Shown here piece after piece: positions 12,801-20,245 of a stretch of 64,000 bases of DNA; within the stretch, counting starts at the first letter, position 1; each line of letters begins with the position of its first letter. Source of the stretch: Kangiella sp. HZ709 (GTDB taxonomy: Bacteria > Pseudomonadota > Gammaproteobacteria > Enterobacterales > Kangiellaceae); assembly GCF_009674675.1 (NCBI RefSeq), contig NZ_WKJC01000002.1:310001-374000 (forward strand). Reading direction: 5' to 3'. Below the pieces are notes generated by a model, which made no database searches, was not told where the DNA came from, and saw only the letters and a list, made by a program, of their open reading frames with translations. The position numbers and the translations under genes are program-made.

Positions 12801-12959
12801 TGCTTTGAGATCACCAAACAGTGACTTCCCTTTAAGTGGGATAAACTTTTTATTTTTATCACTTTTAACTGATAAGCCTGTAATACTATTAGCTTCGGTA
12901 ATAAAACTCACAGTAAGAAGTGAAGCAGCAACACTAGCTGCGACTAATATTTTTCTCAT
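9831..12959 (-). CDS. Secreted BNR/Asp-box beta-propeller protein (sortilin/VPS10-like, glycosyl hydrolase-related)
   Basis: The 1042-residue protein has a signal peptide (residues 1-23) and at least ten Asp-box repeats of the S/T-x-D-x-G-x-T/S-W kind, such as STDGGVNWEK, STDGGKSWDK, SVDAGKSWEK, SDDMGDTWKK and TTDYGKTWSN. These fill residues 70-750 and predict one or two large beta-propellers, as in sortilin and xyloglucanases. The C-terminal 250 residues are a beta domain followed by a helical, lysine-rich region. No catalytic residues can be assigned, so binding or scaffolding is as likely as hydrolysis. It shares an operon with the LolA-like gene 23 bp upstream and has a good AGGAG site. 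Confidence 0.85.
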   Translation of the reverse strand: MRKILVAASVAASLLTVSFITEANSITGLSVKSDKNKKFIPLKGKSLFGDLKARQIGPALMSGRIIDLENHPTNDRVFYAGTAGGGVWRTSNGGATFQPIFDDHPQSIGAVALDPTKPDKNIWVGTGEIWTRNSVSVGDGLYKSTDGGVNWEKVGFQNSERISSIEINPNNPNEIYVGVLGALWGDSDERGVYKSTDGGKSWDKILYVSATTGASDLIMDPNNPNILYASMWEFRRTGWSFSSGGLESALYKSVDAGKSWEKIHKGFPDGKLGRIALAVAPSDSKRLYAVLETEKDSDKGLYRSDDAGASWKHLNNDFELVVRPFYFSRIVVDPRNPDVVAKGGLSGSISRDGGKTFRNLGSMHADIHDFVFDINNSDRMFVATDGGVYRTWDGGTTMEIVENIPVSQFYHVSVDNKEPYNVYGGLQDNGSWYGPSSSPGGIEARDWNSVGFGDGFRVLKHPTKDIVYSEMQGAENIWRYDIKQNQTKTIQPLAEEGDPKLRFNWNTPIETSHHKPDRLFVGSQFVHVSDDMGDTWKKISPDLTTNDPAKQNQEDSGGLSADNSGAENHTTIFTIAESPLDRKILWVGTDDGNVQVSKNGGKTWSNVVKNIPGLPANTWVAHIEASVHGKGTAYAVFDGHTNNDTSAYVYKTTDYGKTWSNIGSNDLYGFARNIQEDYVNSDLLFLGTEFGLYVTVDSGQSWSLFDNNMPRTAVHYIELQKQTNDIVMGTHGRGVIIIDDISPLREVTAENLEKDVHFFATKPATIIEESGFGGGSKETQFVGPNPNRQAQLKYLLKKRHIFGKMKIELYDKSGDKIADLPAGKSKGINIVSWNGRMKPPKVAKGKTFTFGAFTGPQVPAGTYKVVMTKGKKTYESEIELVNDKSSLLKSKERKSLQKTTMDLYDMSQDLAYQVYQIDEYLAKANELSKINGDVKAQAQPVIEKLNQLKDTLVITKGDNYVGSVEPQLREKISKLYGKVSGSFVAPSKAEINNLQLLKKELSEATKKLNGMKGNELSKLLSLASSNNIKGLRIKSFDEFIDS

Positions 12960-12982
12960 AATGTGCTCCTAAGCTTATTCAG

Positions 12983-13744
12983 TTATTTATTCTTCTCGTC
13001 TGCTTTTGGCATTGAAAATTCGCTAGGATCTACATCAACATTTAACTCAATAGTTTTTATTTCTATAGGAGCCGACTGACCACCTTTAATCCCTTGAGCA
13101 ATAGAAAATGGGAAATACAAACCTTCCACTTCTTGAAAGTCACTAGCCTTTACTTGGCTTATTTGACCTTTTGCAGGACCAGACTTAATCTCCGTTTCTT
13201 GAACTAATGGAATCATTGAATCTTTATCAAAGTAATAATAAGTAACGTCATCCACTTTCTTACCTTCAATCGTCACAGGCTCTTTAGTTAACTTCAACTT
13301 GTAAGTTTCTACGCCGTCGATAGTCTCTTCGCCTAACATTTCTAGGCTATACCCTTTTTCTTTATAATTATAAAGTGCATCAGGAAAGTCATTAATATTT
13401 AACTTTGTGTTTTCTGTTTGTTCACTATCTGCTTTTTCGGCCTTCATGGTCATGAAGTTTGTACTCCACACAGTTTCCCCATCAAAAACGCCTTGTTTAA
13501 GCTTCTTTCCTTGGAATTCAAACTCCATGTAAGAACGACCATCTTTCATTTGAACTAAAGTCACAGGAAATTTCATGCTCCCCTGGTTAAATTCACCGGT
13601 CATTCGAATGCTTTCTACTTTACCCCAGGCCTCAAGCCCCCCGGTATTTTCAAAGTAAGTATTAATAATTTCATCTTTGGTTACTTCAGCCATAGCAACG
13701 CTGCTCATAAAGCCTGCCGCTAATAATAATGCGAACTTTTTCAT
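12983..13744 (-). CDS. Periplasmic LolA-like (outer-membrane lipoprotein-sorting) family protein
   Basis: The 253-residue protein starts with a clean signal peptide (AVAMAE cleavage near 19). The rest alternates beta strands in the style of LolA/LolB half-barrels: MKDGRSYMEFEFQGKKLKQG, DGETVWS, DGVETYKLKLT, YYFDKDSMIPLVQETEI. Proteins like this often accompany large secreted peptidases or propeller proteins rather than serving as the real LolA. It is the first gene of a two-gene operon with the Asp-box protein 23 bp downstream, suggesting that it escorts or binds that protein or its ligand. The GAGGG ribosome site supports the start. Confidence 0.72.
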   Translation of the reverse strand: MKKFALLLAAGFMSSVAMAEVTKDEIINTYFENTGGLEAWGKVESIRMTGEFNQGSMKFPVTLVQMKDGRSYMEFEFQGKKLKQGVFDGETVWSTNFMTMKAEKADSEQTENTKLNINDFPDALYNYKEKGYSLEMLGEETIDGVETYKLKLTKEPVTIEGKKVDDVTYYYFDKDSMIPLVQETEIKSGPAKGQISQVKASDFQEVEGLYFPFSIAQGIKGGQSAPIEIKTIELNVDVDPSEFSMPKADEKNK

Positions 13745-13922
13745 TATATTTCCCTCAAGGTTGATAAATTAACTTAATGATTCTAACTCAAACCTTGTCT
13801 CAGACTATTACAAAGATGTTAATAAATATTTCTCAATAAAAACTGTGCAGGGCAGTATAGACAGCGTACTTGATATAAGCAGTTAAATAGCAACTATAGG
13901 ATTTTCTTAAGAACAATAAAAA

Positions 13923-13940
13923 AGGAGGCTATAGCCTCCT
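13923..13940 (-). terminator. Terminator of the DUF3016 gene
   Basis: AGGAGGCT-AT-AGCCTCCT is a perfect 8-bp inverted repeat, followed on the minus strand by TTTTTATTG. It lies 38 bp beyond the DUF3016 stop. Confidence 0.8.
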
Positions 13941-13977
13941 TCTGGTTGTCGGATTTCCATATCTCACTTCTTTGTCA

Positions 13978-14478
13978 CTAACTCGAGAATTTTTTCTTGA
14001 ACCAATCTGTTAATAATCGTTTTTCATAACCTAGATAGTCTCTTGCAATTTGTCGAGTACGGATTTTATTCTGAAATGCAAGGTCCTTTAATTCAACATT
14101 ACCAGAACTTATAGTTTGTTCATTAACATCGGTAACGCGATAAGTGAATTTTATCTTCGGATAATCAATCGATTTAACGATTCTATTTTCCCGAAAGTTG
14201 TTAAGGCCGCTAGCATTGCCAGGCAACACACGCCCGGCCAAGTCTAAATCTTCTACTTTAATATATAGCTTTTGCGAATCAGGCAGCCTTTTTGATAATT
14301 TAGCAAAGTGTTTCTCTAAATTTTTAAACACTCTCTTTTCAAATTTTTTTTGACTGCCATCAATAGCTTCTACATCAGTATAATTTTCGGGGTTACTCCA
14401 CTCTACTGACGAGTCTGCAAAGACTTGTATTGGAAATATTGTCAGCAATGAAAGAACAAGTACTTTAAATCGTTTCAT
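13978..14478 (-). CDS. DUF3016 family secreted protein
   Basis: The 166-residue protein has a signal peptide (IQVFA|DSS, about residue 21) and matches DUF3016, recognisable from the SVEWSNPENYTDV start, the LAGRVLPG segment and a FTYRVTD strand, ending in a basic helix YEKRLLTDWFKKKF. The family is common in marine gammaproteobacteria and has no known role. It is monocistronic with its own terminator. A GAGAAG site precedes the ATG. Confidence 0.82.
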   Translation of the reverse strand: MKRFKVLVLSLLTIFPIQVFADSSVEWSNPENYTDVEAIDGSQKKFEKRVFKNLEKHFAKLSKRLPDSQKLYIKVEDLDLAGRVLPGNASGLNNFRENRIVKSIDYPKIKFTYRVTDVNEQTISSGNVELKDLAFQNKIRTRQIARDYLGYEKRLLTDWFKKKFSS

Positions 14479-14540
14479 AATCTTCTCATTTTATATTGCT
14501 CTTAATAATTTGACATCACAACCTCATCAATAGTTACAAC

Positions 14541-15320
14541 TTATTTCACTGATAACCTAGATAGAACGTGACCTACAGCAAAGTTTGCAAAGGAAGCAGT
14601 AACATGAGTTACAGAGCCTATGCCTACATCACAAGCCAATTTTAACGCACGCTCACTGTCAGGTTTGGCTTGTGTAATAGTGCCATCAGGCATGGGGTAG
14701 GCGGCCTGCTCTGTAGAATAGACACATGGTACTTGATATTTACGTTTTGGATTTCTAGAGTATTGGTAGTCATATCGTAAGATAGAGCGAGTTTTGGCCA
14801 ACAACGGGTCGTTATGCGTTTTGGTTATATCCGCTATCCCTATTTGAGTGGCATCTACTTTGCCGCCTGCTCCGCCTACGCAAATCAATTTAATTTTACT
14901 ACTTTTACAGTGGCGAATTAAGGCTGCTTTACTACGAGCGCTATCAATGGCATCAATAACATAGTCAAATTCCTTGCTGATGTATTGCCCAGTGTTTTCT
15001 GGCTTTAAAAGATCTTCAATGACTGTCACTTTACAATCAGGATTAATTTGCTTAATCCTTTCAACCAACACTTCAGCCTTACCTATTCCAATGGTTGAAT
15101 CTAAAGCAACCAATTGTCGATTAATATTGGTTTTACTTACATCATCAGGATCAATTAAAGTGAGTCGTCCAATACCTGAACGAGCTAAAGATTCTACTGC
15201 CCAAGAGCCAACGCCGCCAACGCCTATCACACAGACATGACTAGCTTGAAACTTCTCTAGACCTTTACGCCCGTAAAGCCTTTCAATTCCACCAAATCTT
15301 TGCTTAAAACCCTCTGCCAC
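14541..15320 (-). CDS. tcdA: tRNA threonylcarbamoyladenosine dehydratase
   Basis: TcdA (CsdL) is an E1/ThiF-like enzyme that uses ATP to cyclise t6A37 in tRNA to ct6A. The 259-residue protein has the nucleotide-binding GVGGVGSWAVESLARSG (about 33), LIDPDDVSKTNINRQ, DAIDSARSKAALI and GGAGGKVDATQI motifs in the order of the E. coli enzyme. The start is GTG at 15320, preceded by AGG. The partner sulfur-transfer genes csdA/csdE are not adjacent. Confidence 0.93.
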   Translation of the reverse strand: MAEGFKQRFGGIERLYGRKGLEKFQASHVCVIGVGGVGSWAVESLARSGIGRLTLIDPDDVSKTNINRQLVALDSTIGIGKAEVLVERIKQINPDCKVTVIEDLLKPENTGQYISKEFDYVIDAIDSARSKAALIRHCKSSKIKLICVGGAGGKVDATQIGIADITKTHNDPLLAKTRSILRYDYQYSRNPKRKYQVPCVYSTEQAAYPMPDGTITQAKPDSERALKLACDVGIGSVTHVTASFANFAVGHVLSRLSVK

Positions 15321-15480
15321 TATCTAACCTAGCTTTATCTAAAATATCAGTCTATTTACAGTAATTATAACAGCCAAAGCGAAGGGGTTCACAAAGGATC
15401 ATAACTAAATTTGTAATGAATCACTTTCTAAATGCATAAAAATGGTTACAATGCGGCAAAACTTCAAGCAGGTATAAATA

Positions 15481-16242
15481 ATGAACAAATTGCAACTTAT
15501 CACAGCAGCCTCTTTATTAGCGATTTCTGGTATGGCAACAGCTGATGTATTAGGCGTCTATGCAGGCGTACAACGCTGGGATTATGACGTTGATGGTAAC
15601 ATCAATTCTGGCACTAGTAACATTGATGTTAATAATGACTTAGGTCTTGGTAGTGATGATAACATCACTAAATATGTTACCTTTGAACATCCAGTGCCTT
15701 TTTTACCTAATGTCGCGATTTATCAAAATGATTTACGTGGTGTTTCTAATGGTATTGCCGGTCAAAGTTTTGATTTTAACGGTATCAGTGTTATAGCCAA
15801 TGATGCTACTCAATTGATTTATAACTTAGATCACGACGAGTACATATTATATTATGAAATTCTAGATAACTGGGTGAATTTAGATTTAGGTTTCAGCGCC
15901 AAAAAATTTGACGGAGGTGTAACTGTAGAAACACGCTTAGGAACCAACAATGGTGCAAGCTCTACAGTAGACATTTCTGGTACTGTTCCAATGGTATACG
16001 GTAAAGCTCATTTTGAACTACCATTGTCAGAGCTGAGTGCTGGAGCTCAAATTTCATTAGGTCAATTCCAGGATGACAAATTATCCGATACCAAAATCTA
16101 CCTCGCCTATGGCGGTGAGGATACTAGCTTTGGTTTAGAGTTAGGTTATCGAATTTTTGAGCTTGAATTTGATGACTTTGATGCCTTATCAAGTGATTTA
16201 ACCATCGATGGTTTTTATGCAGGATTTAGATTTCACTTCTAA
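15481..16242 (+). CDS. TIGR04219-family outer-membrane beta-barrel protein
   Basis: This 253-residue protein has a signal peptide (GMATA|DVLG, about 21) and alternating amphipathic strands ending in YAGFRFHF, the aromatic C-terminal signature recognised by the BAM complex. The DVLGVYAGVQRWDYDV beginning of the mature protein fits the TIGR04219 family of small outer-membrane proteins, whose function is unknown. It is monocistronic, with AGGT before the ATG and a strong terminator after the stop. Confidence 0.82.
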   Translation: MNKLQLITAASLLAISGMATADVLGVYAGVQRWDYDVDGNINSGTSNIDVNNDLGLGSDDNITKYVTFEHPVPFLPNVAIYQNDLRGVSNGIAGQSFDFNGISVIANDATQLIYNLDHDEYILYYEILDNWVNLDLGFSAKKFDGGVTVETRLGTNNGASSTVDISGTVPMVYGKAHFELPLSELSAGAQISLGQFQDDKLSDTKIYLAYGGEDTSFGLELGYRIFELEFDDFDALSSDLTIDGFYAGFRFHF

Positions 16243-16260
16243 ACATTTCCTGTAGATTTA

Positions 16261-16288
16261 AAAAGGCCGAATTATTCGGCCTTTTTTA
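16261..16288. terminator. Bidirectional terminator
   Basis: AAAAGGCCGAA (16261-16271), loop TTA, TTCGGCCTTTT (16275-16285), then more T. A-run and T-run flank the stem, so it can end both the TIGR04219 gene (+) and the AmpG-like gene (-). Confidence 0.92.
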
Positions 16289-17644
16289 TTATTTTTTATT
16301 GAGCATCTTTTCCCGGTACATTAGCGCTATATTGATTAGTAATGCTGGCACACCCAAAATCGCTGAATAAGTAAAAAACAGTTCATAGCCCCAAGCATCT
16401 ACATCTGCGCCGCTAAAGCCTCCAAGTATTTTCCCAAACAGCGTCATTAAAGAGGTGTATAAAGCATATTGTGTCGCTGTAAACTCCTTATTAACTAAGC
16501 TAGCTAAATAAGTCATCAACACGCCTAAGGCAAAACCTCCCACCAAATTATCCATACTGATTACAGCGATTAATAGATTTGTACTTTTTGGTTCACCAGC
16601 CATATACGTAAATAACAAATTAGTTAATATAACTAATACACTTGCTGTAAATAAGCATCGCAAAATGTGCAACTTGTTAGCAAAGTAACCACCTAAAAGC
16701 GCGCCAACAATTGTCATGATTAATCCATACAATTTTGAAATGGTAGCTATTTCAGAATTTGTAAAACCTAAGTCTCTATAAAATACCCCGGCCATCACCC
16801 CCATTACAATATCGCTCAACCTAAAGGTAGCAATAAAAGCTATAATCACAATCCCCCACCATTTAAATCTTAGTAAAAAGTCTACAATGGGGGAGAAGAT
16901 TGACCGGATAATGATTTTTACGAATTGATTATCTTTTAAGGAATGTGATGAATTAGAAAAGAGTTTATTGGATATCCTCTTTTCAAGTTCCGAATTGCCA
17001 ACAGCAACGGTTTTATGTTCTGGTTCTGGTGACAAGAGCCAACCAATTAAACCAATAGCCATACAAAGTGCCATAATTTGATAGCTAAATTCCCAGCTAC
17101 CTGCGTCCGCTAAATATAACGCACCTGCTCCCGCTAATATCATGGCTAATCGATAACCCATAATATACATTCCTGCAGCAGCTCCTTGAGTTTTATCTTC
17201 GTTGGACTCTACTCGAAAAGCATCAATAACAATATCTTGAGTAGCCGAGAAAAAAGCTGTCACCAATGCAAAAATAATTACTTTTTCTAGATGCAAAGAA
17301 GCATCTATATATGAGATGGATACTAGACAGAAGCAGATCCCAATTTGACAGAGCAATAACCAGCTTCGTCTTTTACCAAAAAGGCTTTCCACAAAAGGTA
17401 ACTTGATATTGTCAACTAGCGGCGCCCAAAGTACTTTAATTGAATAAGCCAACCCAATCCATGATGCATACCCTATATCAGAGCGAGAAACTCCAGCATC
17501 TTTTAATAAGAGCGACAAAGTTCCTAAGACCAATAACAACGGAAGACCGGCAGAAAAACCCAAAAGTAGCATCCGCAGGACTTCTGGCTGGAAATAAACA
17601 AAGTTTTTTATTTTGGGGGAAAGTGCTATCTTTGGATTATTCAA
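16289..17644 (-). CDS. ampG: AmpG-like muropeptide MFS permease
   Basis: AmpG permeases import anhydro-muropeptides from the periplasm for cell-wall recycling. The 451-residue protein has 12 or more membrane helices and AmpG landmarks: MLLLGFSAGLPLLLV (25-39), a GYASWIGLAYSIKVLWAPLVD segment and FGKRRSW after the second helix, and TQDIVIDAFRVE in helix 5. No ATG is available before the conserved N-terminal region; the start appears to be TTG at 17644 because an in-frame TAA lies 6 bp further up. It is divergent from the PanE-MsrB gene with only 22 bp between the start codons. Confidence 0.87.
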   Translation of the reverse strand: MNNPKIALSPKIKNFVYFQPEVLRMLLLGFSAGLPLLLVLGTLSLLLKDAGVSRSDIGYASWIGLAYSIKVLWAPLVDNIKLPFVESLFGKRRSWLLLCQIGICFCLVSISYIDASLHLEKVIIFALVTAFFSATQDIVIDAFRVESNEDKTQGAAAGMYIMGYRLAMILAGAGALYLADAGSWEFSYQIMALCMAIGLIGWLLSPEPEHKTVAVGNSELEKRISNKLFSNSSHSLKDNQFVKIIIRSIFSPIVDFLLRFKWWGIVIIAFIATFRLSDIVMGVMAGVFYRDLGFTNSEIATISKLYGLIMTIVGALLGGYFANKLHILRCLFTASVLVILTNLLFTYMAGEPKSTNLLIAVISMDNLVGGFALGVLMTYLASLVNKEFTATQYALYTSLMTLFGKILGGFSGADVDAWGYELFFTYSAILGVPALLINIALMYREKMLNKK

Positions 17645-17660
17645 GATTTATCTCTATTAG
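17632..17660 (+). promoter_or_regulatory. Predicted promoter giving a leaderless panE-msrB mRNA
   Basis: TTGGAT (17632-17637), 17 bp, TATTAG (17655-17660). The expected start point 7 nt beyond the -10 is the A of the ATG at 17667. No Shine-Dalgarno is present before this ATG, which fits a leaderless transcript. The -35 lies inside the start of the divergent AmpG gene. Confidence 0.5.
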
Positions 17661-17666
17661 ATACTT

Positions 17667-18929
17667 ATGATTTCTATTCTTGGTGCTGGTGCAATCGGTC
17701 AGCTGCTAGCCCATAAATTAACCGAAGCTTCTATTGATTGCCAGTTTATTATTCGCGATCAGTCGAATTATGAAGATAAGTGGCTAATAAATACTCTTGA
17801 TAGTAGCGAAACGAGAAGTATTGCCACTAGCCAAGTCTCAGACACTGACACCTTATCTTTAATAGCTGTTTGTGTTAAATCGCCTCAACTGCATGAAGCG
17901 CTGGCGAGTATCAAACATAGGCTTGATGATAATAGTCAGTTAATATTATTTCAAAACGGTATGGGGCATGAGCTCATTGCTCAACAATTTGTGCCAGAAA
18001 CCAATATCTTTTTTGCCAGCAATACCCATGGCGCCTTTAAAAACTCAGCGCACTCAATTACCTACGCTGGTAAAGGCAGTGTTCAAATAGGCTCTCTTAA
18101 CAGTTCACCAAAACCTTACTGGCTGGCTGACTTTAAAAGCGCCAGTTTAAATGTCGAGTGGAGCAATTCCATTGAAACCACTTTATTGAAAAAGCTCTTA
18201 ATTAACTCAGTTATTAATCCATTAGCCGCTATTTATCAGTGCAAAAATGGTGATTTGCTTGCCGATAAATACCAGCCGCGATTATTGGCTTTAATCAATG
18301 AAAATAGCCAATTCGCAAAATCCATGCAGCTGGACTTTGCAACTAGCCTTAAACAAATTATCTTTGAGGTGTTAGAAAAAACCGCTGATAACTACAACTC
18401 CATGCTGCAAGACGTTCAAAATAATCAGCCAACTGAAATTAATTCCATCAATGGCTATTTATTGGATCTAATGACTCGCCATGAGTTTAACGCCTCTCAT
18501 AATTGGCGACTGTGGAGTGATTTTCATATCAGCTACCCTCCTTTAAAAACTCAAGGCATTGCCAAAGCTAAAACTTTCGATCAGTTACAATACAGCATCA
18601 CTCAAAACGCAGGAACAGAGCGTCCTTTTACTGGAACATATAACCAACATCATGATACAGGCGATTATTTATGTGCTTGTTGTGATTCGGTTTTATTTGA
18701 TGATAAAGGAAAATTCGACTCAGGTTGCGGTTGGCCAAGTTTTGATAAAGCTATAAATAATAAAGCCATCGCTTATCGCGATGATATATCCCATGGCATG
18801 CACCGTACTGAAATATTGTGCGCCCAATGTGGCTCTCACCTTGGTCATGTTTTTGATGATGGTCCAACCGAAACTGGTGTAAGATATTGCGTGAATTCAG
18901 CCAGTTTAGATTTTATAAGACAGGAATAA
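17667..18929 (+). CDS. Fusion: ketopantoate reductase (PanE-like) + methionine-(R)-sulfoxide reductase (MsrB)
   Basis: Two enzymes lie in one 420-residue frame. Residues 1-290 are a ketopantoate reductase: Rossmann GAGAIGQLL at 5, QNGMGHE at about 95, the catalytic lysine region LLKKLLINSVINPL (about 175) and SMLQDVQNNQPTEINS (about 245). Residues 300-420 are MsrB, starting near FDQLQYSITQNAGTERPF, with zinc cysteines C336/C339 (CACC) and CAQC, GCGWPSF, GHVFDDGP and catalytic Cys408 in RYCVNS. All catalytic residues appear present in both halves. I know no functional reason for this pairing. The next gene, a thioredoxin-like lipoprotein, starts 2 bp later and may be co-translated. Confidence 0.9.
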   Translation: MISILGAGAIGQLLAHKLTEASIDCQFIIRDQSNYEDKWLINTLDSSETRSIATSQVSDTDTLSLIAVCVKSPQLHEALASIKHRLDDNSQLILFQNGMGHELIAQQFVPETNIFFASNTHGAFKNSAHSITYAGKGSVQIGSLNSSPKPYWLADFKSASLNVEWSNSIETTLLKKLLINSVINPLAAIYQCKNGDLLADKYQPRLLALINENSQFAKSMQLDFATSLKQIIFEVLEKTADNYNSMLQDVQNNQPTEINSINGYLLDLMTRHEFNASHNWRLWSDFHISYPPLKTQGIAKAKTFDQLQYSITQNAGTERPFTGTYNQHHDTGDYLCACCDSVLFDDKGKFDSGCGWPSFDKAINNKAIAYRDDISHGMHRTEILCAQCGSHLGHVFDDGPTETGVRYCVNSASLDFIRQE

Positions 18930-18931
18930 CC

Positions 18932-19444
18932 ATGAAAAACCTTTTACTCGTATCGCTTTTAGTTTCCTTCAACTTGGTTGCCTGCGCTACCGCTGATGAA
19001 CAAAAGCATAGTGTTAAGTCCAGCCAGAACTTTGCCGTTGGCGACATCACTACTGATGAATTAAAGGCCAACAAGAAGTTTTTTGCTCACCACGATATTA
19101 AGCTCAATGCTAAAGATATAGCACTTATAAAAGCTATCGATAAACCCATTACTATCACCACCTACTTTGGTTTATGGTGCCACGATAGTAAGCGTGAGGT
19201 GCCTGAGTTACTAGAATTGTTAGCCTCCGCTGACAACGCCAATATTAGTCACCAATTAATTGCGCTCGACATCAGTAAACAGGAACCTTTGAATCGCCAG
19301 CAAAAAGATGGGGTCAAATTTACCCCAACTATTATTATCAAAAGTGATACTAGTGATGATAATCAGAATAAAGAATTAGGCAGAATTATCGAAAAGCCAA
19401 AAAAGTCATTGGCTGAAGATATTGCAGGGTTTGTTAATCGCTAG
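18932..19444 (+). CDS. Thioredoxin-fold lipoprotein with WCxxS site
   Basis: The 170-residue protein starts at ATG 18932, with AGGA upstream and 2 bp after the PanE-MsrB stop. It has a lipoprotein signal peptide with lipobox LVAC, so it should be anchored in a membrane. The mature part has a thioredoxin-like core: TITTYFGLWCHDSKREVPEL (one redox cysteine, the second replaced by Ser) and a cis-proline loop KFTPTIII. A single-cysteine site suggests a reductase using a mixed disulfide, or a sensor. Being linked to MsrB it may act in oxidative repair, but it is outside the cytoplasm while MsrB has no signal. Its TAG overlaps the stop of the convergent SPOR gene. Confidence 0.78.
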   Translation: MKNLLLVSLLVSFNLVACATADEQKHSVKSSQNFAVGDITTDELKANKKFFAHHDIKLNAKDIALIKAIDKPITITTYFGLWCHDSKREVPELLELLASADNANISHQLIALDISKQEPLNRQQKDGVKFTPTIIIKSDTSDDNQNKELGRIIEKPKKSLAEDIAGFVNR

Positions 19445-20109
19445 TTTTTGCGAACCCAAGTATTTATCAAGGGATAAAGCTGTTTCAAACTAGACGCAGC
19501 TTTATTAGCTTCACTGGCATTGACAAAGCTTCCATAATTAACTCTGTACCAAGCCTGCCCTTTAACAAATTTTTCAGAAACTAAAGAACCTTTAACTTTA
19601 GCTGAAAGGTCATTGGCTTGGTTTTCTTGCCTAAATGCCCCTAACTGAATAGTCCAAGCACCTAACAGCTTATTACTATCGAGTTCTTTATTACTAATCT
19701 GGCTGTTTGGAACCGCTGTTTCGTCTCCCAAAGTTAACTTAGTCGTTATTTGCGGCTCTTCCTCAACAGTATTGTCATTGTTACTAGTTGCGTCTTGGCT
19801 GTGAGTGTCTTGCGAGCTATTATCAAGAATATCCTTGCCGGAATTTTCTGCTACTTGTTGCTCGATTAGTGTCGCTTGATTATTTGTTTGTAGAGTAGAC
19901 TTAGACGGAGTCACATTCTTTTGGGCATTGAAGCTAACAAACTCTTTATCCCCTTCAGCACAATGCCATTCCCGATCGGTTTGCGGCTTGCATTGCCACC
20001 ATTGTGAATCCTCTTTAGTATTGCTCTGACTTTGAAATGCTTGGCGGCTGGAACAACCCAAAACTATCATTAAGCTACCACAAATAAAAACTAGTCGAAA
20101 AAACTGCAA
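19441..20109 (-). CDS. SPOR-domain lipoprotein
   Basis: SPOR domains bind denuded peptidoglycan at the division septum. This 222-residue protein has a lipobox (VLGC, Cys about 19), a short segment WWQCKPQTDREWHCAEGDKE with paired cysteines that could form a small disulfide-bonded domain, a long Gln/Asn/Ser-rich linker (about 60-145), and a C-terminal SPOR domain (150-222: WTIQLGAFRQENQA, WYRVNYGSF, EANKAASSL). It is likely a septal or cell-wall-binding lipoprotein. The stop codon overlaps the convergent thioredoxin-like gene by 3 bp, leaving no terminator between them. Confidence 0.85.
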   Translation of the reverse strand: MQFFRLVFICGSLMIVLGCSSRQAFQSQSNTKEDSQWWQCKPQTDREWHCAEGDKEFVSFNAQKNVTPSKSTLQTNNQATLIEQQVAENSGKDILDNSSQDTHSQDATSNNDNTVEEEPQITTKLTLGDETAVPNSQISNKELDSNKLLGAWTIQLGAFRQENQANDLSAKVKGSLVSEKFVKGQAWYRVNYGSFVNASEANKAASSLKQLYPLINTWVRKN

Positions 20110-20245
20110 TTCTAAAACCTGAGATTTTGAGGAATGGTTATAAATTATCCTGTTCGCTTCTACGCATCAAGTAGTTTCGCTTGCGTCGAATAAAAAAATT
20201 ATACAAGATAGTCCATTAATAATTTTTTACAGCGCTAGGTATTAA

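Noticed and set aside
12739-12972. Plus-strand ORFs within the Asp-box gene
   Set aside because: They are antisense shadows of a long, well-supported coding frame with no ribosome sites.
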